A DNA stretch of 64,000 nt from Phenylobacterium deserti. GTDB lineage: Bacteria; Pseudomonadota; Alphaproteobacteria; Caulobacterales; Caulobacteraceae. The position numbers and the translations under genes were made by a program. The DNA lies in contig NZ_QFYR01000003.1 of the NCBI RefSeq assembly GCF_003254705.1, forward strand, positions 310,001 to 374,000, given 5' to 3'. Under the pieces are notes generated by a model. The model searched no databases and was not told where the DNA came from. It saw only the letters and a list, made by a program, of their open reading frames with translations. Shown here in pieces: positions 26,262 to 34,141 of the stretch (position 1 is its first letter; every line of letters begins with the position of its first letter).

Positions 26262-27098
26262 TTAGCGGAAGAGGCTCAGGAGCGAACCGGAAGACTGGTT
26301 CGCGATCGACAGCGCCTGGATGCCAAGCTGTTGCTTGGTCTGCAGGGCCTGCAGCTTCGCGCTTTCCTTCGCCAGGTCGGCGTCGACGAGGTTGCCCACG
26401 CCGGCGTCGATCGAGTCCTGGAGCTTGCCAATGAAGTCGGCATGCGAGCCCAGCGACTTGGAGCCGGTGCCGAGAGCCGACAGGGCGCTCGAGACGTTGG
26501 CGATGGCGGTGTCGAGGTTGGTGACCATGTCGGACGCGATGGTCTGCGTGCCGATCGAGGCCGTCTCATCGACGCCCGAGTTGCCAATGCCGTTGCTCAG
26601 CGACAGGTCTTGCGCGGCGACCGAGATCACCGAGCTGCCCTTGGCGTTCGCCAGGGCCTGCACCTGCACGCCGTCAGCCTTGATCATATTGGCGCCGTTG
26701 AACTCGGCGTTGGCGATCGCCTTGCCGATCTGATCACGCAGCGCCTTGAAGTCGTCGTTCAGGGCGACGCGGCTGTTGGTGTCGAGGGTGGTGTCCGTGG
26801 CCGCCAGGGCCTTCTCCTTCATCTGCACGAGCAGATCGGAGATCGTCTCGCCGGCGGAGATCGCCACGTCCACGGTCGATTGGCCGCGGGACAGGGATTC
26901 CTTGACGGCGTTCAGCGAGTTGGAGGTCGAGCGTTGGTTCTGAGCGATAGCCCAGATGGCGCCGTTGTCCTTCGCCGAACCGACCTTCTTGCCCGTGTTG
27001 ATGCGGGCCTGGGTCGTCATCAGGTCGGTGTTGGTCTTGTTCAGATTTTGGAGCGCCACCATGGCGCCCAGGTTCGTATTGACGCTGTTCATCGGCAT
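26262..27098 (-). CDS. flagellin (FljK/FljL-like, sigma-54 dependent)
   Basis: A 278-residue filament subunit. N-terminal D0/D1: [45 protein letters not shown] and [21 protein letters not shown]-terminal: [33 protein letters not shown] and a final SLLSLFR. It is very similar to its neighbour at 27387-28226, mainly differing in the central variable part, and so is a tandem duplicate. GAAGGAA 7 bases before the ATG at 27098 supports this start. A -24/-12 promoter lies 74 bases upstream and ftr-like repeats lie beyond it. Confidence 0.97.
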   Translation of the reverse strand: MPMNSVNTNLGAMVALQNLNKTNTDLMTTQARINTGKKVGSAKDNGAIWAIAQNQRSTSNSLNAVKESLSRGQSTVDVAISAGETISDLLVQMKEKALAATDTTLDTNSRVALNDDFKALRDQIGKAIANAEFNGANMIKADGVQVQALANAKGSSVISVAAQDLSLSNGIGNSGVDETASIGTQTIASDMVTNLDTAIANVSSALSALGTGSKSLGSHADFIGKLQDSIDAGVGNLVDADLAKESAKLQALQTKQQLGIQALSIANQSSGSLLSLFR

Positions 27099-27171
27099 AC
27101 GACTGTTCCTTCATTCAAAGGGGTCGGCCGTCGTTTTGACAGCCGAGGACTTTTTGCCCGGCAGTCTTTGC

Positions 27172-27187
27172 AGCAAGTCGCAGGCCA
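27172..27187 (-). promoter_or_regulatory. sigma-54 (-24/-12) promoter of flagellin 26262-27098
   Basis: On the minus strand TGGCCTGCGACTTGCT has GG at -24 and GC at -12 with the required 10-base spacing and matches TGGCac-N5-TTGCw well. The expected transcription start is near 27161, giving a leader of about 63 bases. A degenerate ftr-like repeat at 27159-27173 overlaps the -12 and start region. Confidence 0.8.
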
Positions 27188-27261
27188 CTGATTCGCCCGT
27201 CGCAAGCGCGCGCAAGCTGTTGTCAAGTCTAGGTTATATGTCTGTTAGCCACGTCCCAACT

Positions 27262-27276
27262 CGGCACTTATTGCCC
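27262..27276. promoter_or_regulatory. ftr-like FlbD site, imperfect
   Basis: CGGCAC-TTA-TTGCCC keeps the CGGCA/TGCC half-sites with a 3-base spacer but has mismatched outer positions. It lies between the promoter and the two perfect copies at 27293 and 27316. Confidence 0.45.
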
Positions 27277-27292
27277 AGCACAAAGCAGCGCC

Positions 27293-27307
27293 CGGCAGAA
27301 ACTGCCG
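27293..27307. promoter_or_regulatory. ftr-like FlbD enhancer site (perfect inverted repeat)
   Basis: CGGCAG-AAA-CTGCCG, preceded by CC, agrees with the Caulobacter ftr element bound by FlbD as I recall it. Its centre (27300) is 113 bp upstream of the first base of the -24 element, the same distance as at the neighbouring flagellin gene. Confidence 0.7.
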
Positions 27308-27315
27308 ACCGCACA

Positions 27316-27330
27316 CGGCAATAGTTGCCG
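27316..27330. promoter_or_regulatory. second ftr-like FlbD site (perfect inverted repeat)
   Basis: CGGCAA-TAG-TTGCCG has perfect six-base arms and the same 3-base spacer as the site at 27293. The centres are 23 bp apart, about two helical turns, which favours cooperative binding of an activator of the NtrC type. Confidence 0.65.
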
Positions 27331-27342
27331 CCTTTCAGAGCG

Positions 27343-27381
27343 AAAAGGGCACCGCCGGACGGAAGCTACCCGCCCGGCGGT
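27343..27381 (-). terminator. rho-independent terminator after flagellin 27387-28226
   Basis: A 12-bp stem (27351-27362 with 27370-27381, one G-U pair) and a 7-base loop. On the minus strand a TTTT run follows three bases after the stem. It starts 6 bases past the stop codon and separates this transcript from the next flagellin unit. Confidence 0.75.
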
Positions 27382-27386
27382 CGCGA

Positions 27387-28226
27387 TTACCCACGGAACA
27401 GGGACATGATCGTCTGCGGCGACTGGTTGGCGATGTTCAGCGCCTGAACCCCGAGTTGCTGCTTGGTCTGCAGCGCCTGGAGCTTTGCACTTTCCTTCGC
27501 CAGGTCGGCGTCGACGAGGTTGCCCACCCCGGCGTCGATCGCGTCCTGCAGCTTGCTGATGAAGCTGAGGTGCGAGGCCAGCGACTTGGATCCCGTACCC
27601 AGGGTCGAGAGAACGCTCGAAACCTTGGTGATAGCCAAGTCCACTGCGGTGACCATGTCTGTAGCCAGGGAGATCGTGCTGATCGACGCGGTGGTCGACA
27701 CGCCCGTGTTCCCGAGGCCGTTGGTCAGCGAGAGATCCTGCGCAGCAACCGAAATCACCGAGGTCCCATTCGCGTTCGCCAAAGACTGGATCTGGACGCC
27801 GCCTGCTTTCAGCATATTGGCGCCGTTGAATTCCGCGTTGGCGATCGCTTTGCCGATCTGGTCTCGCAGCGCGACGAAGTCGTCGTTGAGCGCAGTGCGG
27901 CTGTTGGTGTCCAAGGTGGTGTCGGTCGCGGCTAGCGCCTTCTCCTTCATCTGGAGGAGGAGGTCCGAGATGGTCTCGCCCGCGGAGATCGCAACGTCGA
28001 CGGTCGATTGACCACGAGAAAGCGACTCCTTCACCGCATTCAACGCCCCGGACGTCGCGCGCTGGTTCTGAGCGATGGCCCAGATAGCGCCGTTGTCCTT
28101 GGCATTGGCGACCTTTTTGCCGGTATTGATACGTGTCTGGGTGTTGGCCAGCTCCGTGTTGGTCGCGTTGAGGTTCTGGAGCGCAACCATGGCGCCCACG
28201 TTCGTATTCACCGAATTGAACGGCAT
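27387..28226 (-). CDS. flagellin (FljK/FljL-like, sigma-54 dependent)
   Basis: A 279-residue filament subunit, tandem duplicate of the gene at 26262. N-terminal [45 protein letters not shown] and [21 protein letters not shown]-terminal [25 protein letters not shown] and a final IMSLFRG. The ATG at 28226 matches the sister gene start. The frame is open for 75 bases further upstream, but that stretch is leader sequence. Promoter and enhancer lie at 28297-28312 and 28416-28434. Confidence 0.97.
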   Translation of the reverse strand: MPFNSVNTNVGAMVALQNLNATNTELANTQTRINTGKKVANAKDNGAIWAIAQNQRATSGALNAVKESLSRGQSTVDVAISAGETISDLLLQMKEKALAATDTTLDTNSRTALNDDFVALRDQIGKAIANAEFNGANMLKAGGVQIQSLANANGTSVISVAAQDLSLTNGLGNTGVSTTASISTISLATDMVTAVDLAITKVSSVLSTLGTGSKSLASHLSFISKLQDAIDAGVGNLVDADLAKESAKLQALQTKQQLGVQALNIANQSPQTIMSLFRG

Positions 28227-28296
28227 CTCGTAGTCCTTCCATTCTGGAGGTAGGCGCGGCTTTTGCCGCCAAGCGATTTTTCGCTGACCTCCACAT

Positions 28297-28312
28297 CGCA
28301 AGGCCCGGGCCA
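28297..28312 (-). promoter_or_regulatory. sigma-54 (-24/-12) promoter of flagellin 27387-28226
   Basis: On the minus strand TGGCCCGGGCCTTGCG carries GG and GC with exact 10-base spacing and a good TTGC -12 block. The expected start is near 28286. It is 71 bases from the ATG, close to the 74 bases of the sister gene. Confidence 0.8.
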
Positions 28313-28415
28313 GGCATGGTTAACCGGCGCCAACCACGCCGCACACTGTATTTGCTGGATTATTTGCGCTTGCCCGGCCATCGGGCTGGTCCGCGAATCC
28401 GGATCCTTGCTGCCG

Positions 28416-28434
28416 CCCGGCAGCCTCTGCCGGG
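28416..28434. promoter_or_regulatory. ftr-like FlbD enhancer site (8-bp perfect arms)
   Basis: CCCGGCAG-CCT-CTGCCGGG is the most symmetric copy of the motif in the window. Its centre (28425) is 113 bp upstream of the -24 element, identical to the arrangement at the neighbouring flagellin gene. Confidence 0.7.
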
Positions 28435-28471
28435 TCGGCGCGGCGCCATGCCGCAAGCTGCGCGCATGAAG

Positions 28472-28496
28472 AAGGCCGCGGGAGCGCCGCGGCCTT
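28472..28496 (-). terminator. hairpin terminator after flaF
   Basis: Perfect 10-bp GC-rich stem (28472-28481 with 28487-28496) and a 5-base loop, followed on the minus strand by a weak CTTCATG tract. It would end the flbT-flaF transcript before the flagellin promoter. Confidence 0.5.
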
Positions 28497-28522
28497 GATG
28501 GCTTTTGTCCTGGAGAGAGCGG

Positions 28523-28891
28523 TCAGGCGGCCGCGGCCGCGCCTCCGCCGCTCAAGCCCTGCATGATCATGCGGTTCACTTCGATAAGAGGTTCGATGGC
28601 CTCTTGCCGGCGGATCACCGCACTCGTGTGCTTGCCGACCCAGATGCTCAGCGAAATGATCGATGCCCGCAACGGCGGCGGCAACTTGTTATCGGGATGC
28701 GAGCAGTCGTCGCCCAGGACCCGCCACATGCGTCGGTTCCAGTCGAGCGCGTCGATTCGGCCGCGCAGATCCGCGGGGTCGCACTTGGCGGCCTCCATCA
28801 GCGCAAGCGTGACCTGCGCAAACAGCCGGTATTCCGTTTCCCGCGGGGCCTCAGCCCGGGTCGCGGCCTGCTGATACGCCTTTAGGGACAT
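28523..28891 (-). CDS. flaF: flagellar biosynthesis regulator FlaF
   Basis: A 122-residue FlaF-family protein ([78 protein letters not shown]). In Caulobacter, FlaF is needed for flagellin synthesis and secretion and acts with FlbT. Its start lies inside flbT (41-base overlap), so expression of the two is coupled. The C-terminal Gly/Ala tail is low complexity. Confidence 0.93.
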   Translation of the reverse strand: MSLKAYQQAATRAEAPRETEYRLFAQVTLALMEAAKCDPADLRGRIDALDWNRRMWRVLGDDCSHPDNKLPPPLRASIISLSIWVGKHTSAVIRRQEAIEPLIEVNRMIMQGLSGGGAAAAA

Positions 28892-29276
28892 TCCCCAACC
28901 TCTCGTCTTCGTACTCGATAAGCTTCCGACAGAGCATCAACGCCTTGTAGTACTCGCGCGCCATGCAGTGCTTCGAGATCGTGACGCAGTCCGCCAAGAC
29001 CTCTGGGTTGCTGATCGCCCCCATAAACTCGCTGAGACGCCGGACGAACTCGTCGTAAAACTGAGACGCCCCTGCCTCGTCGAGGTACATCATCATGACC
29101 GGGAAATAGATGCGGCGGGCGGGGGTGTTCACCTCCTCCACCTGCATGATGTCCTTCTCTCGAAGGACCGAAGCCTTGTTCTGGAGGACAAGCACGCCCC
29201 GGCGGTCGCCATTCTGGACGACGGCGCCATTGAGGACGAACTTCTCCCCCGGCTTCAGCGACAGTTTTAGCGGCAA
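28851..29276 (-). CDS. flbT: flagellin translation regulator FlbT
   Basis: A 141-residue FlbT-family protein ([73 protein letters not shown]). In Caulobacter, FlbT binds flagellin mRNA leaders and blocks translation until the hook is complete. The start codon is TTG at 29276, supported by the family N-terminus and by GGGAGG about 7 bases upstream. A weak start codon suits a low-abundance regulator. It overlaps flaF and is divergent from the glycosyltransferase gene. Confidence 0.95.
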   Translation of the reverse strand: MPLKLSLKPGEKFVLNGAVVQNGDRRGVLVLQNKASVLREKDIMQVEEVNTPARRIYFPVMMMYLDEAGASQFYDEFVRRLSEFMGAISNPEVLADCVTISKHCMAREYYKALMLCRKLIEYEDERLGNVPKGVSAGRDPG

Positions 29277-29414
29277 AGTCCGCCTCCCGATCTCACGCTA
29301 CCAACCGACTTTTCGAATCGGTCCAACCCATTGTCGCCTTCCGTTGGGCCAAGCGCACGTTAAGGGTTACCGGCCACCCGTTAACGGGGCCTTGCCGCAG
29401 TTGCGCCCACAGGG

Positions 29415-29429
29415 TTAATCCGGAATTAA
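29415..29429. promoter_or_regulatory. CtrA box between flbT and the flagellin glycosyltransferase gene
   Basis: An exact TTAA-N7-TTAA (spacer TCCGGAA), the full CtrA consensus of Caulobacterales, 46-60 bases upstream of the glycosyltransferase ATG. A 12-bp palindrome CCCGTTAACGGG lies at 29377-29388. Cell-cycle control by CtrA of this gene, or of both divergent genes, is the natural inference. Confidence 0.7.
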
Positions 29430-29474
29430 GCATAAAATGGCGATCTCGACCCGTTCCCTGCGGAGTCGCCAACC

Positions 29475-31286
29475 ATGCGTGCGGATCGGTCTTCCGTGTC
29501 CCCCAATGTCCTCGCCGCCGTGGCCGCGCCAGCCGCCAGCCAGACGCGCCTGGCGAGCGGTCTCTTGGGCGACTCTGGATCCAAGGAAGCTCTCTCGCGG
29601 CTGAACGCCGCGATGGAGGATCTCAAGCAGGCCACCGTTCGAGCCATGCTGGAAGAGTCGCTGGCAGCCCTTCGGAAAGAGGACCAACGCCGGGCCAGCG
29701 AGTATGCGATCAAGGCGCTGGAATACGACGAGCGGAACGGCTTGGGCTGGTATCTGCTAGGCATCGCCTGCGAGCGGTCGGGCGATTTCGCCTCTTCGAT
29801 CCGCGCCTTTGAATCGGCGCTGAAGCTGCTCCCGGACCACGCCGAGATCGCCAACAACCTCGGTCGCCTGGCCATGCGAATGGGCATGAAGTCGCAGGCC
29901 GAGAAGTTCTTCCGCCATTACGCAGCGCGCTTTCCGGGCAACGTCGAGGCGGCGAACAACATGGCCGTCGCTATCCGGGATCAGAACCGGCACGAGGAGG
30001 CCATCGAGATCCTCCGCGAGGCGATCCTCGCAAACCCCGAGCAGCCGATGCTCTGGAGCACCATGGGCACCGTCGTCGCCGAGCAGGGCGACTACACCAC
30101 CGCCCGGGTGTTCTTCGAAGAGTCGGTGCGCCTCAACCCGAATTACCCAAAGGCGCGCTACAATCTCGGCAACAGCCAGCTGGCTCTCGGCGACGCGGCC
30201 GCCGCCCTGGAGTCCTGTGACACCGCCATGCGGGGAGTCATCAGCGAGGACGAGCGCCAGATGATGCGGATGGCGCGCTCCAGCATCCTGATCGCGCTCG
30301 GGCGCATCAAGGATGGCTGGGAAGAATACGAGTGCCGACTGCACCCGCAGTTCGCCGAGCTCACCCGCTTCCTGATCGATCGCCCGCTCTGGGAACCTGG
30401 CGCGGATCTCGCGGGCAAGAGCTTCCTGGTGGTCGGCGAACAGGGCCTCGGTGACGAGGTGCTATTCTCCAACATCCTGCCTGACGTGCTCGAGCGGCTC
30501 GGTCCCGATGGCAAGCTGGTCCTGGCTGTCGAGGCGAGGCTCGTCGATCTCTTCGCTCGATCGTTTCCCCAGGCGACCGTCACCTCGCACGCGACCTACA
30601 AGTACCTTGAACGCCCTGCCCGCGCCGTTCCGCTCCTGGAGCAGGGCGTTGAGGTGGACCTGTGGGCGCCGATCGCCTCCCTTCTGCGCGAGTTCCGGCC
30701 GACGGTGGCCTCGTTCCCGGACCGGTTCGGGTTCCTCGAGGCTGACCCGGAGCGGGTCGCCTACTGGCGCGATCAGCTCCGCTCGGCGCCGCCTGGCGCG
30801 AAGATCGGGCTGCTGTGGAAGAGCGGCATCTTCACCACCGCCCGTCGCCGCTTCTTTTCGGCGTTCGAGCAGTGGGCTCCCGTGCTGAAGCAGCCAGGGG
30901 TCACCTTCGTGAACCTGCAGTACGGCGACTGCTCGCAAGAGCTCGGATACGCCCGCGAGCAGCTGGGCGTGGACATCTGGACGCCGCCAGGCATCGACCT
31001 CAAACAGGATCTCGACGACGTCACTGCCCTGTGCGCCGCCATGGACCTGACGATCGGCTTCTCGAACGCCACCTTCAACCTCGCCGCGGCCATCGGATCT
31101 CCGGCCTGGCTGATCACCTCGCCAGGCGCCTGGCCGCGCCTGGGCACGCGCGATCAGTACCCCTGGTACCCGCAGGTGCGGGTGTTCGCGCCCGAAACCT
31201 ACGCCGACTGGGAACCAACCATGGTTCAGGTCGCCGAAGCCCTGGCTGCCTTCACCGCGGAACGTCGCGACAGTCCAGGGGTTTGA
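29475..31286 (+). CDS. flmG: TPR flagellin glycosyltransferase, FlbA/FlmG-like
   Basis: A 603-residue modular protein. Residues 60-300 hold about six TPR units (DERNGLGWYLLGIACERSGDFASSIRAFESALKL, LGRLAMRMGMKSQAEKFF, ALGDAAAALESCDTAM). Residues 330-600 form a GT-B-like glycosyltransferase domain with VVGEQGLGDEVLFSNILPDV, GLLWKSGIFTTARRR and the nucleotide-sugar block MDLTIGFSNATFNLAAAIGSPAWLIT. In Caulobacter the FlmG (old name FlbA) TPR part binds flagellins and the GT part attaches a nonulosonic acid sugar. The ATG at 29475 has GGAG 9 bases upstream. It is divergent from flbT and has a CtrA box in its promoter region. Confidence 0.82.
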   Translation: MRADRSSVSPNVLAAVAAPAASQTRLASGLLGDSGSKEALSRLNAAMEDLKQATVRAMLEESLAALRKEDQRRASEYAIKALEYDERNGLGWYLLGIACERSGDFASSIRAFESALKLLPDHAEIANNLGRLAMRMGMKSQAEKFFRHYAARFPGNVEAANNMAVAIRDQNRHEEAIEILREAILANPEQPMLWSTMGTVVAEQGDYTTARVFFEESVRLNPNYPKARYNLGNSQLALGDAAAALESCDTAMRGVISEDERQMMRMARSSILIALGRIKDGWEEYECRLHPQFAELTRFLIDRPLWEPGADLAGKSFLVVGEQGLGDEVLFSNILPDVLERLGPDGKLVLAVEARLVDLFARSFPQATVTSHATYKYLERPARAVPLLEQGVEVDLWAPIASLLREFRPTVASFPDRFGFLEADPERVAYWRDQLRSAPPGAKIGLLWKSGIFTTARRRFFSAFEQWAPVLKQPGVTFVNLQYGDCSQELGYAREQLGVDIWTPPGIDLKQDLDDVTALCAAMDLTIGFSNATFNLAAAIGSPAWLITSPGAWPRLGTRDQYPWYPQVRVFAPETYADWEPTMVQVAEALAAFTAERRDSPGV

Positions 31287-31333
31287 TCCTCCGACACGGC
31301 GCCGCCTCGGCGCCCTTTGCGAGGAGTTTCCCC

Positions 31334-31879
31334 ATGCCCGGAACGAGCTTCGACAGCGAAGCGGATTTCGACCCGCAGGATCAGGCCGAAGCCTTTGACG
31401 AGAGCATGACCGTCGGCGGCGAGGGCAGCGTCTCCCTCGGCGGCGACTCCCCCATGGAAGTCGGCGAGGAGATGCGGACGTTCGAGGAACTGCCGGACGT
31501 CTATGACGTGACGCAGATGGCCGGCGACCGTGACCGCGACGAAGAGCTGGCCCTGGACGCCGACGAGTTCGACGAGGACGCCATGGACGACGGCGACTTC
31601 GAAGACGACAACGAACTGGCCTACTCCGCCACGGATGCCGATCGCGAGGACGATCTCGACGGTCTCGGGCCCGAGGACAGCTTCAACGAGGACGCCCTCG
31701 ACATGGCCGAGGAGATCGAGGGTCTCGACGAGGTGGTGGCCGACGCTGGGGAAGTGACGGGCGGCGAGGACGATTTCACGGACTTCCAGGCTCGTAACGT
31801 GTCGGACGAGGACCTCATCCGGATGGGCTACTCGGAAGAGAAGGACGGCGAAGTCGTCGCCAAACCCAAGGAAGACTGA
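31334..31879 (+). CDS. highly acidic hypothetical protein
   Basis: A 181-residue protein with no recognised family. By my count it has 66 Asp/Glu against 9 Lys/Arg and no Cys, so it should be disordered or need cations or a basic partner. Acidic blocks (ALDADEFDEDAMDDGDFEDDN, EDSFNEDALDMAEEIEG) surround a few hydrophobic residues. The C-terminal end is more ordered-looking (FQARNVSDEDLIRMGYSEEKDG). GAGGAG upstream of the ATG at 31334 supports this start rather than the much longer open frame that runs through the glycosyltransferase gene. It lies 47 bases after that gene and 100 before the MoxR gene. Confidence 0.7.
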   Translation: MPGTSFDSEADFDPQDQAEAFDESMTVGGEGSVSLGGDSPMEVGEEMRTFEELPDVYDVTQMAGDRDRDEELALDADEFDEDAMDDGDFEDDNELAYSATDADREDDLDGLGPEDSFNEDALDMAEEIEGLDEVVADAGEVTGGEDDFTDFQARNVSDEDLIRMGYSEEKDGEVVAKPKED

Positions 31880-31979
31880 TCTTGCGCGCGGCGCCGGCTT
31901 GCAAGCCGCGCCGCGCCCTTTAGTCTGGCGCTCCAAACAGTTGTTCGAACGCAGGCGCCCTCGCCTGCCCGGAGCTTGG

Positions 31980-32849
31980 ATGAGCCAGCGTTTCGAAGGC
32001 ACCGAAGACTACGTCGCCACCGAGGACCTCGAGGTGGCTGTCAACGCCGCTATCACCTTGGAGCGGCCCCTCCTCATCAAGGGCGAGCCTGGCACCGGCA
32101 AGACCGTTCTCGCCTATGAGATCGCAAAGGCGCTCGATGCACCGCTGATCACCTGGCACATCAAGTCGACCACCAAGGCTCAGCAGGGGCTTTACGAGTA
32201 CGACGCTGTCAGCCGCCTGCGCGACAGCCAGCTTGGCGACGAGCGCGTCAAGGACGTGCGCAACTACATCAAGCGCGGCAAGCTCTGGGAAGCGTTCGAC
32301 AGCCCTCAACGCCCCGTGCTGCTGATCGACGAGATCGACAAAGCCGACATCGAGTTTCCGAACGACCTCCTTCAGGAGCTCGATCGGATGGAGTTCTACG
32401 TCTACGAGACGAACGAGACGATCACGGCCCGCGTCAGGCCGGTGGTGATCATCACGTCGAACAACGAGAAGGAGTTGCCGGACGCGTTCCTGCGCCGCTG
32501 CTTCTTCCACTACATCCGCTTCCCTGACGAGCAGACGATGCAGGAGATCGTCGAGGTCCACTATCCGGGGATCAAGCAGAAGCTCGTCGGCGAGGCCCTG
32601 CGCATCTTCTATGACATGCGCAAGGTTCCGGGCCTGAAGAAGAAGCCGTCGACGTCGGAGCTGCTGGACTGGCTGAAGCTCCTCATGGTGGAGGACATCG
32701 GCCCCGATGTGCTGCGTGAGAAGGATCCGACGAAGCTGATTCCGCCGCTGCATGGCGCACTGCTGAAGAATGAGCAGGACGTCCACCTCTTCGAGCGCCT
32801 TGCTTTCCTCGCGCGTCGGGAGGGCTCCGGCTCGCGCCCGGGCCAGTAA
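31980..32849 (+). CDS. MoxR-family AAA+ ATPase
   Basis: A 289-residue AAA+ ATPase probably acting as a chaperone for metal-centre insertion or complex assembly. Walker A is LLIKGEPGTGKTVLAYE, Walker B VLLIDEIDKADIEFPNDLL, sensor 1 VVIITSNNEKELPDAFLRRC, and arginine residues follow as in the family. The ATG at 31980 is preceded by GGAGC. MoxR genes usually sit next to a von Willebrand A (CoxE-like) partner. Here the next gene is a repeat-containing lipoprotein instead, so the partner must be elsewhere. Confidence 0.93.
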   Translation: MSQRFEGTEDYVATEDLEVAVNAAITLERPLLIKGEPGTGKTVLAYEIAKALDAPLITWHIKSTTKAQQGLYEYDAVSRLRDSQLGDERVKDVRNYIKRGKLWEAFDSPQRPVLLIDEIDKADIEFPNDLLQELDRMEFYVYETNETITARVRPVVIITSNNEKELPDAFLRRCFFHYIRFPDEQTMQEIVEVHYPGIKQKLVGEALRIFYDMRKVPGLKKKPSTSELLDWLKLLMVEDIGPDVLREKDPTKLIPPLHGALLKNEQDVHLFERLAFLARREGSGSRPGQ

Positions 32850-32934
32850 CAGCGGTAACGCGACTTACCGCGAATTCACTCGCCTTCGTGGCCGCGTGGC
32901 GGCACCGTTCAGCCAACGAGAACGGGAGCGCCAG

Positions 32935-33744
32935 ATGAAGACCCTGCTGATCATGACCGCCTGCACGCTGGCCTTGGGGGCCGCTGCGTGTACGCCGAAC
33001 GAGCGGCCGGTCGCACGAGCCGCCCTCGACTGCCCAGAGAAGCACGAGGGCCTCACCCGCGTTAGCGTGGCCGGTGATCGCAAGAGCTGCACCTATCGCA
33101 GCAACCGTGGCGATGAGGTCGTCCTGCAACTGCTGCCCACGCAAGGCGATCCCCGCGCGGCGCTACAGGGTCTGGAAGCGCAGCTTGTGCCTGCCTCGAC
33201 CACAGCTCCGCTCGCCTCGCCCGACGAGAACGCCCAGGCCGCTTCGGAAGACGCGCGCAAAGCCGCTGAGGAAGCCTCCGCAGACGCAGCCGCAGCCGTT
33301 GATGCTGGCGACGGCCCGGAAGAGGTCCACGTTGGCGTCGGCGGCATCGGCGTGCACGTAAAGGAGGGTGCGGACGGGGCGCAGGACAAGGCCGATATTC
33401 GCCTTCCCGGCATCCACATCAACGCACAAGGCGACCGCGCCGACATCAACGTCGCAGGCGTGCAGATCAACGCAGACGGGGAAGACGCGACTGTCCGGAT
33501 GTTCCGCAACGTTCGCCTGAAGGGCGAGGCGTTCTCGCGCGAAAAGCGAGGCGTCCGCGCCACCTACGTGCGCACCGGCGAGAACCTGCCGGGCGGTGCG
33601 CGCACCATCGGCTATGAGGCCGGCGGCCCGGCGACCGGGCCGCTCACAGTCGCAGTGATCCGCGCGCGCGAGGGCGAGCACGACGGCGGCGACGACCTGT
33701 TCAAGGCTGTCCAGGACCTCGTCCGCCGCAACGGCGGCGTTTGA
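32935..33744 (+). CDS. lipoprotein with short glycine/isoleucine beta repeats
   Basis: A 269-residue predicted lipoprotein (lipobox LGAAAC). After a domain with a cysteine pair (ALDCPEKHEGLTRVSVAGDRKSCTYRSN) and an Ala-rich helix, residues about 130-190 hold three imperfect repeats: VGVGGIGVHVKEGADGAQDK, ADIRLPGIHINAQGDR and ADINVAGVQINADGED. They look like a short beta-solenoid or beta-roll. The last 70 residues are basic and mixed. No function is known. The ATG at 32935 opens the signal peptide; the longer frame overlaps moxR in another frame. Confidence 0.75.
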   Translation: MKTLLIMTACTLALGAAACTPNERPVARAALDCPEKHEGLTRVSVAGDRKSCTYRSNRGDEVVLQLLPTQGDPRAALQGLEAQLVPASTTAPLASPDENAQAASEDARKAAEEASADAAAAVDAGDGPEEVHVGVGGIGVHVKEGADGAQDKADIRLPGIHINAQGDRADINVAGVQINADGEDATVRMFRNVRLKGEAFSREKRGVRATYVRTGENLPGGARTIGYEAGGPATGPLTVAVIRAREGEHDGGDDLFKAVQDLVRRNGGV

Positions 33745-33748
33745 ATCC

Positions 33749-34123
33749 TCAGCCGACCGGCTGCACTTCCATCACCTTGTACGTCAGTGGTCGGCCATCT
33801 TCGTCCGTCACCGTGACGTACTCACCGACGGCGAACCTGTGCTCACCGAGACGGTGCACCGGCTCGTCGTCGGCCTGATCTCCGTCGTCGTAGTCGAAAA
33901 ACCAGCGCTGCCCATGGCGGTTCAGCCGACCATCGGCCGGGTCCTCGTCAGGCGAGAACCGGCGCACGGCGCACGCGTCACGGTGCTTGCTGAAGGCCGC
34001 TTCGTCGAGCATGCCGTCATCCGTCAGCGGAGCCGTGAGCGCATAGCCGCGGTGATCATCTCCCCCGCTGAACTCAGTGCCAGGATTGCGGGCAAGCCGC
34101 ATGACGATGCGCGACAGGGTCAT
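33749..34123 (-). CDS. conserved hypothetical protein
   Basis: A 124-residue soluble protein without recognised domain. It has an acidic middle (RRFSPDEDPADGRLNRHGQRWFFDYDDGDQADDEP) followed by a beta-rich end (HRFAVGEYVTVTDEDGRPLTYKVMEVQPVG) that resembles a small SH3-like barrel. It begins 18 bases after the stop of the universal stress protein gene on the same strand, so the two probably form an operon. It ends 4 bases from the convergent lipoprotein gene. Confidence 0.65.
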   Translation of the reverse strand: MTLSRIVMRLARNPGTEFSGGDDHRGYALTAPLTDDGMLDEAAFSKHRDACAVRRFSPDEDPADGRLNRHGQRWFFDYDDGDQADDEPVHRLGEHRFAVGEYVTVTDEDGRPLTYKVMEVQPVG

Positions 34124-34141
34124 GTTTCCACCTCTAGAACC

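Noticed and set aside
29350-29404. Sigma-54 promoter for the flagellin glycosyltransferase gene
   Set aside because: The TTGC blocks have no GG at the required spacing; the CtrA box is the better candidate control element.
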